NCBI GenBank assembly: GCA_964584815.1
Contig: CAZPBO010000027.1
Span: 1 to 27,405, forward strand
Reading direction: 5' to 3'
Length of the DNA: 27,405 nucleotides
Source of the DNA: CAZPBO01 sp964584815
Lineage (GTDB): Bacteria; Planctomycetota; SKW154
In this document: in pieces, positions 7,737 through 15,122 of the stretch
Layout of the letters: each line of letters begins with the position of its first letter
How positions within the stretch are numbered: position 1 is the stretch's first letter
Program-made: the position numbers and the translations under genes
Notes under the pieces: generated by a model
Seen by the model: only the letters and a program-made list of their open reading frames with translations
Told to the model about the DNA's origin: nothing
Database searches by the model: none

Positions 7737-7753
7737 AGGTAGCCCTAATTTAA
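7735..7753. promoter_or_regulatory. DtxR/IdeR-type iron box
   Basis: The site contains the perfect inverted repeat ATTAGG-N4-CCTAAT (7734-7749). It matches the 19-bp DtxR/IdeR consensus (TTAGGTTAGCCTAACCTAA) at 14 of 19 positions. It overlaps the -10 box, the predicted start point and the first bases of the AAGGAG Shine-Dalgarno, so metal-loaded repressor bound here would block transcription of the operon. Confidence 0.75.
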
Positions 7754-7763
7754 GGAGACGAAG

Positions 7764-8249
7764 TTGGCGCTGACGCGGTCAATGGAAGACTACCTTGAAG
7801 CGGTGCTGATTCTGGAGCGCACAAGCGGGCGTGTTCGCATCGTTGATGTAGCCCGATTTTTGGGGGTGCGTATGCCCTCCGTCACGGGGATGGTTAAGAC
7901 ACTTGCGGCAAACGGATATATGGAGCATAGCCGATATGGGGATGTGAAACTGACCGAAAAGGGGCGGGAGGCGGCAGAGCAGGTTCTGAGGCGGCACAAT
8001 GCGCTTAAGTCGTTCCTTGTGGAGGTGTTAGGGGTGGGGAGTGAGGAGGCGGAAGCAACAGCCTGCGCAATGGAGCATGCGTTGGGGCAGGATTTGAGCG
8101 AGCGGTTCGCTACATTCGTTGAGTTCGTCAAGACCTGCCCACGATGCGGGCGGCAATTCTTGCAGGACTTTCTGCGATACGCCCGTGAACGGAAGGTTGA
8201 CACAGAGCGATGCCGCAAGTGCATCAATGATTTGAGGCTGCAGCAATGA
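7764..8249 (+). CDS. DtxR family metal-dependent transcriptional regulator
   Basis: A 161-residue repressor with the N-terminal winged helix (SMEDYLEAVLILE through VKLTEKG), the dimerisation/metal domain, and no SH3-like domain. Metal-site positions visible are D9 (equivalent to MntR D8 / DtxR M10), H78 in RRHNALKSFL, and C101, E104 and H105 in CAMEH, so the site mixes an MntR-like Asp with the DtxR-like Cys. The C-terminus carries CPRCG (125-129) and CRKC (150-153), a possible zinc knuckle. It starts with TTG, with AAGGAG six bases upstream. Its stop overlaps the feoA start as ATGA. The operator on its own promoter implies autorepression with the feo genes under iron sufficiency. Confidence 0.92.
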   Translation: MALTRSMEDYLEAVLILERTSGRVRIVDVARFLGVRMPSVTGMVKTLAANGYMEHSRYGDVKLTEKGREAAEQVLRRHNALKSFLVEVLGVGSEEAEATACAMEHALGQDLSERFATFVEFVKTCPRCGRQFLQDFLRYARERKVDTERCRKCINDLRLQQ

Positions 8250-8503
8250 GGGTGCTTCAAAAAAGGCTTGACCAGATGGTGGGGGGTGAATGGGGTGTTG
8301 TTGTAGCGTTTGATGGCGGGTTGGGTATGGTGAGGCGTCTGGAGGCGATGGGGCTGCGTCGCGGCGCTCCCGTCAGGCTCCTCTCATCCCAGCCTCTGGG
8401 GGGTCCTGTGGTCATTGAGGTGGCGGGAACCCGCATTGCGATTGGACGCGGCATCGCCAAACGCGTTATAGTCCAAACCTGCTCCGCCACAGGAGATGCC
8501 TAA
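8246..8503 (+). CDS. feoA: FeoA ferrous iron transport accessory protein
   Basis: An 85-residue small SH3-like protein of the FeoA family, a cytoplasmic accessory protein for FeoB. The typical core is seen: GLGMVRRLEAMGLRRGAPVRLLS followed by GGPVVIEVAGTRIAIGRGIAKRVIV. It overlaps dtxR by 4 nt at its start and feoB by 1 nt at its stop (TAATG), so the three proteins are translationally coupled. Confidence 0.93.
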   Translation: MRVLQKRLDQMVGGEWGVVVAFDGGLGMVRRLEAMGLRRGAPVRLLSSQPLGGPVVIEVAGTRIAIGRGIAKRVIVQTCSATGDA

Positions 8504-10215
8504 TGAAAGTCATGCTTGTTGGCAACCCCAATGTCGGCAAAAGCGTTCTCTTCTCGCGCCTCACGGGGGTCAATGTGGTCGCGTCCAACTATCCCGGCAC
8601 GACGGTTGAGTTCGCCCGTGGGCGGCTCAAACTCAAAGACGAGACAGCCGAGATTTACGATGTCCCCGGCACATACTCCATTGAGCCCACCTCGCCTGCT
8701 GAAGAGGTCGCCGTCAACCTCATAAAAGAAGCCGATGTGGTGGTCAATGTGCTTGACGCCACGCGCCTTGAGCGCAACCTCTATCTAACACTGCAGATAG
8801 CCGCATTGGCAAAACCGGTTGTTCTGGTTCTGAACATCTGGGATGAGGCGCGCCACACAGGTATCCACATAGACACCGAACATCTAAGCCGGCTTCTCGG
8901 CGTTCCTGTCGTCACAACCTGTGCTTTGACGGGGGAGGGGCTTTCAGAACTTCAGCGTGCCATTGCCGATGCCACCCCACCTTCCATAAAACTTGAAGGG
9001 GACTTATGGGCGCAGGTCGGGCGCATCGTCGGCGAGGTCCAGAAGATAGAACGGCGCCACCACACCCTCCTTGAGCGTCTTTCTGACGCCTGTATGCATC
9101 CTTCAACAGGGCTGCCACTTGCCGCTGTTATCCTCGGCGCCGCCTTCTATCTTGTCAGACTCATCGGCGAATCCCTTATTTCTTACATCATGGAGCCGCT
9201 GTTTGAGCATATCTGGCGTCCTGTTGTTGAGCAGTTGTCGGTGTGGCTGGGTGGAAGCGGCTTCTGGCACGACCTTCTGGTGGGGCAACTCGTTCCCACA
9301 GACAATGGTTACGCCATTGATTTTTCGCAGTCATTTGGGCTTCTCTCCACAGGTCTTTATGTCCCTTTTGCAGCCGTTCTGCCCTATATTTTCGCTTTCT
9401 ATCTTGTTCTATCCTTCCTTGAGGACTTGGGCTATCTGCCGCGTCTTGGTGTTCTCATTGACTCTTTTATGCATCGGTTGGGTATGCACGGGTTGGGCAT
9501 AGTTCCGATGTTTCTGGGGCTGGGATGCAATGTGCCGGGCGCTCTGGCGACGCGCGTTCTTGAGTCCAGGCGCGAACGCTTCATAGCCGCAACACTTATG
9601 GCTATCGCGGTTCCCTGTATGGCGCAGTTGTCCATGATTGCGGGGCTTGCTGCAAAATTCGGTGTCGCTCTTCTTGTCGCCATTGCCGCAACACTGCTTG
9701 CTATCTGGATTGCCGGCGGCTACATCCTCAACCTCCTTATTCCGGGCGAGTCTCCAGCACTCATAGTGGAAATCCCTCCTTACCGCCTTCCTCACATCCG
9801 CACACTTCTTAAGAAGGTCTGGATGCGGATAAGATGGTTTTTGAAAGAGGCGGTGCCGTTTGTTCTGGGCGGTGTGCTCCTTGTGAACATCCTTTACAGC
9901 GTTGGGGTTCTGGACTGGGTGGGACGGGTTGCGCGTCCTGTCGTTGCGACCCTTATGGGGCTGCCCGAGCGCGCCACAGCCGCACTCCTCTTCGGCTTCC
10001 TCCGTAAAGATGTCGCTGTCGGTATGCTCGCCCCTCTCAACCTTGACCCCAAACAGACCCTTATCGCCTCCGTCGTCCTGTCGGTCTATTTCCCCTGTGT
10101 CGCCACCTTCGTCGTGCTAATACGGGAGTTGGGGTGGCGCCTGATGCTCGCTGCCACGGCAATTATGCTGGCAACCGCTGTCGTCGTCGGCTCCCTCCTC
10201 AACCTCATCCTTTAA
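8503..10215 (+). CDS. feoB: FeoB ferrous iron transporter
   Basis: The inner-membrane Fe(II) permease with an N-terminal G protein domain. G motifs: GNPNVGKS (7-14), PGTTVE (G2 Thr), DVPGTY (G3), NIWD (G4) and TCALTGEG (G5). The membrane domain carries both Gate-like segments, GLGCNVPGALATR and AIAVPCMAQL in the first half and FPCVATFVVLIRELG in the second, plus LFGFLRKDVAV. At 570 residues it is shorter than usual (about 650-770), mainly because the linker between the G domain and the membrane is reduced and there is no C-terminal cytoplasmic extension; the core looks complete. No feoC is visible downstream. Confidence 0.96.
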   Translation: MKVMLVGNPNVGKSVLFSRLTGVNVVASNYPGTTVEFARGRLKLKDETAEIYDVPGTYSIEPTSPAEEVAVNLIKEADVVVNVLDATRLERNLYLTLQIAALAKPVVLVLNIWDEARHTGIHIDTEHLSRLLGVPVVTTCALTGEGLSELQRAIADATPPSIKLEGDLWAQVGRIVGEVQKIERRHHTLLERLSDACMHPSTGLPLAAVILGAAFYLVRLIGESLISYIMEPLFEHIWRPVVEQLSVWLGGSGFWHDLLVGQLVPTDNGYAIDFSQSFGLLSTGLYVPFAAVLPYIFAFYLVLSFLEDLGYLPRLGVLIDSFMHRLGMHGLGIVPMFLGLGCNVPGALATRVLESRRERFIAATLMAIAVPCMAQLSMIAGLAAKFGVALLVAIAATLLAIWIAGGYILNLLIPGESPALIVEIPPYRLPHIRTLLKKVWMRIRWFLKEAVPFVLGGVLLVNILYSVGVLDWVGRVARPVVATLMGLPERATAALLFGFLRKDVAVGMLAPLNLDPKQTLIASVVLSVYFPCVATFVVLIRELGWRLMLAATAIMLATAVVVGSLLNLIL

Positions 10216-10238
10216 GAACGCTGGCAAAGCGCCTTGCT

Positions 10239-10267
10239 TTTACAACCCATCTGTGGAATACTAACTT
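10239..10267 (+). promoter_or_regulatory. possible promoter upstream of the alpha/beta hydrolase
   Basis: TTTACA (10239-10244) and a poor TAACTT (10262-10267) are 17 bp apart in the 78-bp gap after feoB. The -35 is good but the -10 matches only three positions, so read-through from feoB is also possible. Confidence 0.3.
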
Positions 10268-10293
10268 ATGAAGCGGTTGTGGAAGAGGAAGGG

Positions 10294-11622
10294 ATGAGGA
10301 AGTTGCTGCGAACAGGTCTTGTTTTTCTGCTGGTATGTGCGGCTGCTGCAGAGCAGTTTGAGCGGATTGAACGGCACGCTTTGAAAACATCCGCTGCGGA
10401 GTTTGAACGCCTAACCAAATGGGCGCTGGGAAAAGGGTTGAAGAACAAGGCGCAATGGGCGCTTAAGTGGGCAGAGAGACTGGGGCTTGAGGCAAAAAGG
10501 CTGGCGAGACTTCAGGAAAGTCTTAAGAACCTGCAGGCGGTGCAGAGCGATGAAAAGACGCTTAAGGATTGGGGGCGGAAAAGGCGTGTTGTGTGTCGCG
10601 GTGTTGCGCGGCGTCTGGAAAGGGTCTACAAAGCGGGACGCAAGGTGAGCAAACCTGATGCGCTGAAGCGTCTGGACGGATATCTTTTCTGGATGCTGGA
10701 GTTGGATGGCACGAAGCGCAGATGGCGGTATCTGGTGAAGGAGATAAGGGCGGCATTGGGGGTGAAGGCGTATGAGAGGGCGGCGGAGTTGGCGGAACGC
10801 GGACTTGCGCTTGAGCCGCCAAAGGATATGCGACGCAAACTGGAAGACTTCGCCGATACAGCAAAACGCGACCGTGTCATCCTTGAAAAACTCCCAAACC
10901 ATCCCCTGCGCTACTACATCGCCCTCCCGCGCAACTGGAGCCGCCACGCAGAACGCAGGTGGGCTGTTCTGGTCGCCATTGACGGCGCTGGCAGCGGCTT
11001 TCAAGGACGCGCCTTCGCCTACAAAAAAGCCCGCAAAAACCTCCCTCTCATCGTCGTCGCCCCATGCACCTTCTCCAACACCAACTCCTGGCGCAAATAC
11101 ACAAAATGGTACGATGCACAGACCATAAAGGAGGCGACAAAAGACCCCCTCGGCTGGGATGAGAAAGCGCTGCTTGCTCTGGTCGCCCACCTAACAAAAC
11201 GCTACAACGCAGAGGACAAAGTCTACATAACGGGTTTTTCAGGCGGCGGAATGGCGTGTTATATGATGATATTCAAGCACCCCAACCTTCTTGCCGGCGC
11301 AGCACCCGCCTGCGCAAACTTCTACCGCAATTACCTCCATCTACGCGGACGCTTCAAACCCGACGACCTCAACTTCCCCATCCACATCATAACCGGCGCC
11401 AAAGACGCCTATGCAAAACAGATAAAACGCAAAGGAGCAGCGCTGCCCGGCATTGACATCCAGACCGAGAACGCACTGCGCCAACTCCGCGCACTCGGCT
11501 ACCCCAACATCAAACACACCCGCTACCCCAAAATGGGGCACAGCGCCGCCTGCAATGAGGTCATAGAGACCTTCAAACCCTACATCCTCGGACAGAAAAA
11601 ACGCTCCGACAAACTTCAGTAG
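10294..11622 (+). CDS. secreted alpha/beta hydrolase (esterase/peptidase-like)
   Basis: A 442-residue exported protein. A signal peptide (MRKLLRTGLVFLLVCAAAAEQ) is followed by about 180 residues of charged helix, possibly TPR-like, and then an alpha/beta-hydrolase domain. The catalytic triad can be read as S316 in GFSGGG, D371 in ITGAKDAY and H416 in MGHSAAC; the fold resembles the polyhydroxybutyrate depolymerase/prolyl-oligopeptidase group (predicted esterases). The substrate is unknown. I chose the ATG at 10294, immediately before the signal peptide, with GAGGAAGGG just upstream; a TTG at 10234 would add 20 residues ahead of the signal. It begins a run of + genes continuing to the glycosyltransferase, 78 bp after feoB. 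Confidence 0.85.
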   Translation: MRKLLRTGLVFLLVCAAAAEQFERIERHALKTSAAEFERLTKWALGKGLKNKAQWALKWAERLGLEAKRLARLQESLKNLQAVQSDEKTLKDWGRKRRVVCRGVARRLERVYKAGRKVSKPDALKRLDGYLFWMLELDGTKRRWRYLVKEIRAALGVKAYERAAELAERGLALEPPKDMRRKLEDFADTAKRDRVILEKLPNHPLRYYIALPRNWSRHAERRWAVLVAIDGAGSGFQGRAFAYKKARKNLPLIVVAPCTFSNTNSWRKYTKWYDAQTIKEATKDPLGWDEKALLALVAHLTKRYNAEDKVYITGFSGGGMACYMMIFKHPNLLAGAAPACANFYRNYLHLRGRFKPDDLNFPIHIITGAKDAYAKQIKRKGAALPGIDIQTENALRQLRALGYPNIKHTRYPKMGHSAACNEVIETFKPYILGQKKRSDKLQ

Positions 11623-11669
11623 CGTTACGCGGATTTCATAGGTCTCGGTCAGCAAGACAATGCAGCGTT

Positions 11670-12023
11670 GTGGATAATGCCGAAATACACCGCAAACTTG
11701 AAAATCCAACAGACTTGCTTACAATCATCAGCACCCATAAGGGGAAAAGCGTGGTCAGGTGGCGTTGTGAGATATGCGCAGACGAGGTTCTCTGCCGTGT
11801 TCTCTCCCTTAACGGCGAATATGTGAATCTGGTCTGCGAAAAAGGGCACCATTTTGTCGCGTATGGGCACAGGCGCCACTGCAAAACCTGTGGTGAAGAG
11901 ACGATACATCTTGAACTGCTTCAGTGGCGGACAGAGCCGCGTTCGCAGTTCCGCATAACGGGAGTGGTCTGCAGCAAATGCGGTTTGCAAACGCCGATAG
12001 ATGGCGACTGGGAAGACTCATAA
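11670..12023 (+). CDS. small Cys-rich probable zinc-binding protein
   Basis: A 117-residue protein with no signal or membrane segment. Cysteines are arranged as CEIC (33-36), C56 followed by GHH, CKTC (71-74) and CSKC (101-104), compatible with one or two zinc ribbons. I do not recognise a family. The GTG at 11670 is the only usable early start; I see no good Shine-Dalgarno, so the start is uncertain. It lies between the hydrolase (47 bp) and the SppA-like gene (25 bp), so it is probably co-transcribed. Confidence 0.65.
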   Translation: MDNAEIHRKLENPTDLLTIISTHKGKSVVRWRCEICADEVLCRVLSLNGEYVNLVCEKGHHFVAYGHRRHCKTCGEETIHLELLQWRTEPRSQFRITGVVCSKCGLQTPIDGDWEDS

Positions 12024-12048
12024 TTTCAGCAGTTTTAAGGAGATGCAA

Positions 12049-12966
12049 ATGAGACGGGCGGTGTTCCTTCTGGGACTTATTTTGTGTGGTTGTATGACGA
12101 TAAATGTGTCGCTTTTTGGGGAGCGTGGACCGCTTGAGGAGCGGGTGATTTATGACAACGGCGCCGACGCAAAGATTGTGGTGGTCAGCGTAAGCGGGAT
12201 GCTGCACGAGCAGCAGCAAGGGTTGTTTGTGACCGAAGACACCCCTGCTTATCTTGCGGAGCAATTGCGCAAGGCGGCGGAAGACGAGGATGTTGCAGGT
12301 GTTGTTCTGCGCATCTCAAGCCCTGGCGGCTTTGTGACGGCAAGCGACCTGATGTTCAGGGAGGTTCTGCGCTTTAAGCGCAAGACAAAAAAGCCTGTTG
12401 TGGCGTGGATAACCGACCTTGGCGCGAGCGGTGCTTATTATCTTGCCTGCGCCGCTGATGCCATAATAGCACACCCCACATCCGTCGTTGGCTCCATCGG
12501 GGTTGTCGCACTCTTCCCCAATGTGGAAGGGTTGATGAGCAAAGTGGGTGTAAGTGTGCGGGTTCTGAAATGCGGTGCGCTCAAGGACGCCGGCAGTCCC
12601 TTCAAAAAGATGACCGAAAAGGAGCGGCAATATTTCCAAAACCTGCTTGATAGCGTGTATGAGCGCTTTAAGGCGGTGGTGGCAGAGCGGAGGGGAATAA
12701 GCGCCGATGAGGTGGCGAAGATTGCCGATGGGCGCGTTTTTGACGCAGACAAAGCCAAAAACTTGAAACTCGTTGACGGCATCGGCGACTTTGACGCCGC
12801 CGTCAAGCGCCTCCTCTCACTCGCAAAAATCAAAAAAGCCAATGTGGTCGTTTATGAGCGTCCGAACTCCTACAGACCCACAGAGTTCTCCGCCTTCACA
12901 AAGGTTAACAAACTGCTAACCCCGGGGTTCTATTACATATGGTCGCTTTATATCGGCGCGAAATGA
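12049..12966 (+). CDS. SppA-like signal peptide peptidase, lipoprotein
   Basis: A 305-residue S49-family Ser/Lys protease, of the short single-domain type, which degrades cleaved signal peptides or membrane-associated substrates on the outer face of the inner membrane. Seen in sequence: SPGG (91-94), nucleophile S127 in GASGAYYLA, the VVGSIGVV strand, and the general-base K179 in ALKDAGSPF. The N-terminus has a lipobox-like LCGC ending at C15, unusual for SppA, which normally has a transmembrane anchor. I chose the ATG at 12049 because AAGGAG sits six bases before it; two earlier in-frame ATGs at 12001 and 12043 would precede or break this site. rnc follows after 9 bp. Confidence 0.9.
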   Translation: MRRAVFLLGLILCGCMTINVSLFGERGPLEERVIYDNGADAKIVVVSVSGMLHEQQQGLFVTEDTPAYLAEQLRKAAEDEDVAGVVLRISSPGGFVTASDLMFREVLRFKRKTKKPVVAWITDLGASGAYYLACAADAIIAHPTSVVGSIGVVALFPNVEGLMSKVGVSVRVLKCGALKDAGSPFKKMTEKERQYFQNLLDSVYERFKAVVAERRGISADEVAKIADGRVFDADKAKNLKLVDGIGDFDAAVKRLLSLAKIKKANVVVYERPNSYRPTEFSAFTKVNKLLTPGFYYIWSLYIGAK

Positions 12967-12975
12967 GGAGAGAGC

Positions 12976-13701
12976 GTGAAGACAGAAGAACTTGAGGCGG
13001 TGTTGGGATATCGCTTCAGGAGGCGCGATATAGCGGAGACGGCTTGTCGCCACGCCTCGCTCTGTCTGAGCGGTGCGGAGTCCAATGAGCGTCTGGAGTT
13101 TCTGGGCGATGCGGTGCTGGGGCTTGTGGTGGCGGAGTGGCTTTATGGCGTAGAGCCGCGGTTGGATGAGGGTGAGATGACTCGTGGCAGGGCGTTATGC
13201 GTATGTGGTGGTGCGCTTGCGGAGGCGGCGCGGCGGTTCGGTCTCGCCCGATTCCTGCGTGTCGGCAAAAATATGGACGAGATACCCGAACGGGTTCTTG
13301 CGGGATTTGTGGAGGCGCTGATAGCGGCGGTCTATCTGGACGGGGGTCTGGACGCGGCGCGGAAAGTGGTCACACGCCTTCTGGGCGAACATCTGGCACA
13401 GGTGGCGCAACAAGCCAAGGGCAAGGACTACAAATCGCTGCTTCAGGAATGGTCGCTGAAAAGTTGTGCGGCTTTGCCGACCTACCGCGTCATATCCGAG
13501 GACGGTCCCCCCCACAGACGGGTTTATGAGGTGGAGGTAGAGGTGTGCGGAGAGGTATGCGGGAAGGGTGAGGGACGCAGTAAGAAGGAGGCGGAGCAGG
13601 CGGCGGCGCAGCAGGCGCTTTTCCGCATCACAACACAAAAGGAGGGGCAGGAAGATGCGCATAAAAGAAGCCCAGGATGTGATACGCAGAACATATATTG
13701 A
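12976..13701 (+). CDS. rnc: ribonuclease III
   Basis: A double-stranded RNA endonuclease for rRNA processing and mRNA decay, 241 residues. The catalytic domain has NERLEFLGDAVLG with E38, E41 and D45, E65 in LDEGEM, and E113 in VEALIAAVYLDGG. The position equivalent to E. coli D114 is Gly (G110 in LAGFVEAL), and the loop before it is short. The dsRNA-binding domain (DYKSLLQEW to GRSKKEAEQAAAQQAL) is complete. Start is GTG with GAGGAG upstream. The C-terminal tail of about 20 residues after the dsRBD overlaps the next gene by 47 nt. Confidence 0.95.
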   Translation: MKTEELEAVLGYRFRRRDIAETACRHASLCLSGAESNERLEFLGDAVLGLVVAEWLYGVEPRLDEGEMTRGRALCVCGGALAEAARRFGLARFLRVGKNMDEIPERVLAGFVEALIAAVYLDGGLDAARKVVTRLLGEHLAQVAQQAKGKDYKSLLQEWSLKSCAALPTYRVISEDGPPHRRVYEVEVEVCGEVCGKGEGRSKKEAEQAAAQQALFRITTQKEGQEDAHKRSPGCDTQNIY

Positions 13702-13963
13702 GCGTGACGCAAGGCGTGGACTTGCGCGCAACTTTATGTGGTTTGTGGAGGAGGTAGGGGAGTTCGCGCAGGCGTTGCGCAAAGGCAGCGACGAGATGCT
13801 GCGCAACGAGGCGGCGGATGTCTTTGCGTGGTTTTTGAGTGTTCTTCTGCAGGCGGGGGTGGATTTGGAGGATGCGTTTTCGGCGCGTTACGGGAAGGGA
13901 TGTCCCGTCTGCGGCGCCATCCCCTGTCAATGTCCACCACGCCCATTTCGTTATGGGGATTGA
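13655..13963 (+). CDS. MazG-like nucleotide pyrophosphohydrolase with Cys tail
   Basis: A 102-residue all-alpha NTP-pyrophosphohydrolase of the MazG-like superfamily, probably hydrolysing (d)NTPs, possibly non-canonical ones. The Mg-binding pattern EExxE (EEVGE, about 35-39) followed by ExxD (EAAD, about 62-65) is intact. The C-terminus has CPVCGAIPCQC, a compact zinc-knuckle-like tail absent from classical MazG. The ATG at 13655 has a GGAGG upstream, although this places its first 47 nt inside rnc. The glycosyltransferase ATG comes 1 nt after its stop. Confidence 0.82.
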   Translation: MRIKEAQDVIRRTYIERDARRGLARNFMWFVEEVGEFAQALRKGSDEMLRNEAADVFAWFLSVLLQAGVDLEDAFSARYGKGCPVCGAIPCQCPPRPFRYGD

Positions 13964-13964
13964 G

Positions 13965-14723
13965 ATGGCGACAGTTGGTCTTGTTGTGACGACAAAGAAC
14001 GCGGCGGCAACTCTACCGCGCTGCCTCTCCTCCGCATCATTCTGTGACGAGATTGTCGTTGTGGATTCGGGTTCTGATGATGGAACAGTGGATGTTGCGC
14101 GGAGGTTCGGGGCAAAGGTTTTCGTTCGCGACTACAGAAACGCTGCGGAGCAGAAGAACTGGGCGCTGCAGCATATGCGCTCCGACTGGGTTCTGGTTCT
14201 GGATTCAGATGAGTGGCTGTCAGATGAGGCGGCGCAGGCGGTGCGGCGCGTTGTGGCGGCTAACAAAGCCTACGCTTATCGCATAAGGAGGGTTTCGCGC
14301 TTTCTGGGGCGCGTGGTGAGATACGCTTGGCGTCACGACTATCCGCTACGGCTGTTTCCACGGGGTTCGGGGAGGTGGGAGAGCCGCCGTGTTCACGCCG
14401 ATTTTTTGACGCACTTACCTGTGCGGCGGCTGGAGACACCGCTCTTTCACGATGTTGCGGAGACGCTTTCCGCCTATCTTCCGAGGTGGCTGCGTCACAT
14501 AGAGATGGCGGCTGAGGACTTAGCCGAGCGCGGCGGAGGTTCGGTGCTTAAAGGGGTGTTGTCTGCGTGGTGGCGCTTGTTGCGTCAGTATGTGTTTCAG
14601 TGTGGGTGGCTTGACGGGCGGGCTGGTTTTTATGTGGCGCTTCTGTCGGCGGGTTCGGTGCTGCTGCGCCATATGCTGGCTCGCGATATCAGGGCAGCAG
14701 GTTCTTCGGCACTACCAGATTGA
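13965..14723 (+). CDS. family 2 glycosyltransferase (LPS-core WaaE/KdtX-like)
   Basis: A 252-residue GT-A enzyme. Motifs: start VGLVVTTKN, DEIVVVDSGSDDGT (27-41), AAEQKNWAL, and the metal-binding DSD in VLVLDSDEW (80-84). This pattern is that of the WaaE/KdtX beta-1,4-glucosyltransferases that decorate lipid A core, so a cytoplasmic-face envelope-glycan role is likely; donor and acceptor cannot be read. The ATG at 13965 follows the MazG stop by 1 nt; an in-frame ATG four codons earlier is possible. The last 35 bp overlap the 3' end of nikR on the other strand. Confidence 0.88.
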   Translation: MATVGLVVTTKNAAATLPRCLSSASFCDEIVVVDSGSDDGTVDVARRFGAKVFVRDYRNAAEQKNWALQHMRSDWVLVLDSDEWLSDEAAQAVRRVVAANKAYAYRIRRVSRFLGRVVRYAWRHDYPLRLFPRGSGRWESRRVHADFLTHLPVRRLETPLFHDVAETLSAYLPRWLRHIEMAAEDLAERGGGSVLKGVLSAWWRLLRQYVFQCGWLDGRAGFYVALLSAGSVLLRHMLARDIRAAGSSALPD

Positions 14724-15111
14724 CGCGTCCATACTTTATCCCATTGAGACTGACCAGGATATTACAGGTTTTCTGCAGGTCGCCTGCCTTCCCTCTCATC
14801 ACCAACACCTCAAGACAGTGATGCTTGTCAAGATGGACATGTAGGGTGCAGACAATGTTTTTTATGTTTTTATGCTGTAGGTCTGTAAGACGAGCAGGGA
14901 GGTCAAGCCGATGGTGGTCGTAGACGATGGATAGAACCGCCACGCCTTCCACTTCGGGATTTTTGAGTTGTTGTTCGGAGAGAATCTGGCGCGCCATATC
15001 GCGGAACGCCTCGGAGCGGTTGGTGTAGCCACGGCGCCGCAGATGTCTGTCCAGACGCAGCAGCAACTCCTCATCCATTGAAATAGAGAAACGCGCAAGT
15101 CTGCCCGCCAT
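14689..15111 (-). CDS. nikR: nickel-responsive regulator NikR
   Basis: A 140-residue ribbon-helix-helix repressor with a C-terminal ACT-like nickel domain. The RHH part runs from ARFSISMDEELL to NRSEAFRDMARQIL. All four square-planar nickel ligands are spaced as in E. coli NikR (H76, H87, H89, C95): here H80, H91, H93 and C99 (LHVHLDKHHCLEV). A strong AAGGAG lies seven bases before the ATG. It follows the exporter gene by 11 bp on the same strand, so they are one operon. No nickel uptake genes or nickel enzymes are present in the window. Confidence 0.94.
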   Translation of the reverse strand: MAGRLARFSISMDEELLLRLDRHLRRRGYTNRSEAFRDMARQILSEQQLKNPEVEGVAVLSIVYDHHRLDLPARLTDLQHKNIKNIVCTLHVHLDKHHCLEVLVMRGKAGDLQKTCNILVSLNGIKYGRVNLVVPKNLLP

Positions 15112-15122
15112 CGCAAATCTCC

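Noticed and set aside
7597..7742. Open plus-strand frame ending KGGIIVEVIDAEDVLLYIR just before dtxR
   Set aside because: It reads like protein, but I find no start codon with a Shine-Dalgarno, its codons are AT-rich unlike the neighbours, and it coincides with two promoters and the iron box. Probably chance, or a decayed remnant.
10226..10240. AAAGC-GCCTT-GCTTT hairpin after feoB as a terminator
   Set aside because: The stem is only 5 bp and no U-run follows, so it is too weak to call.
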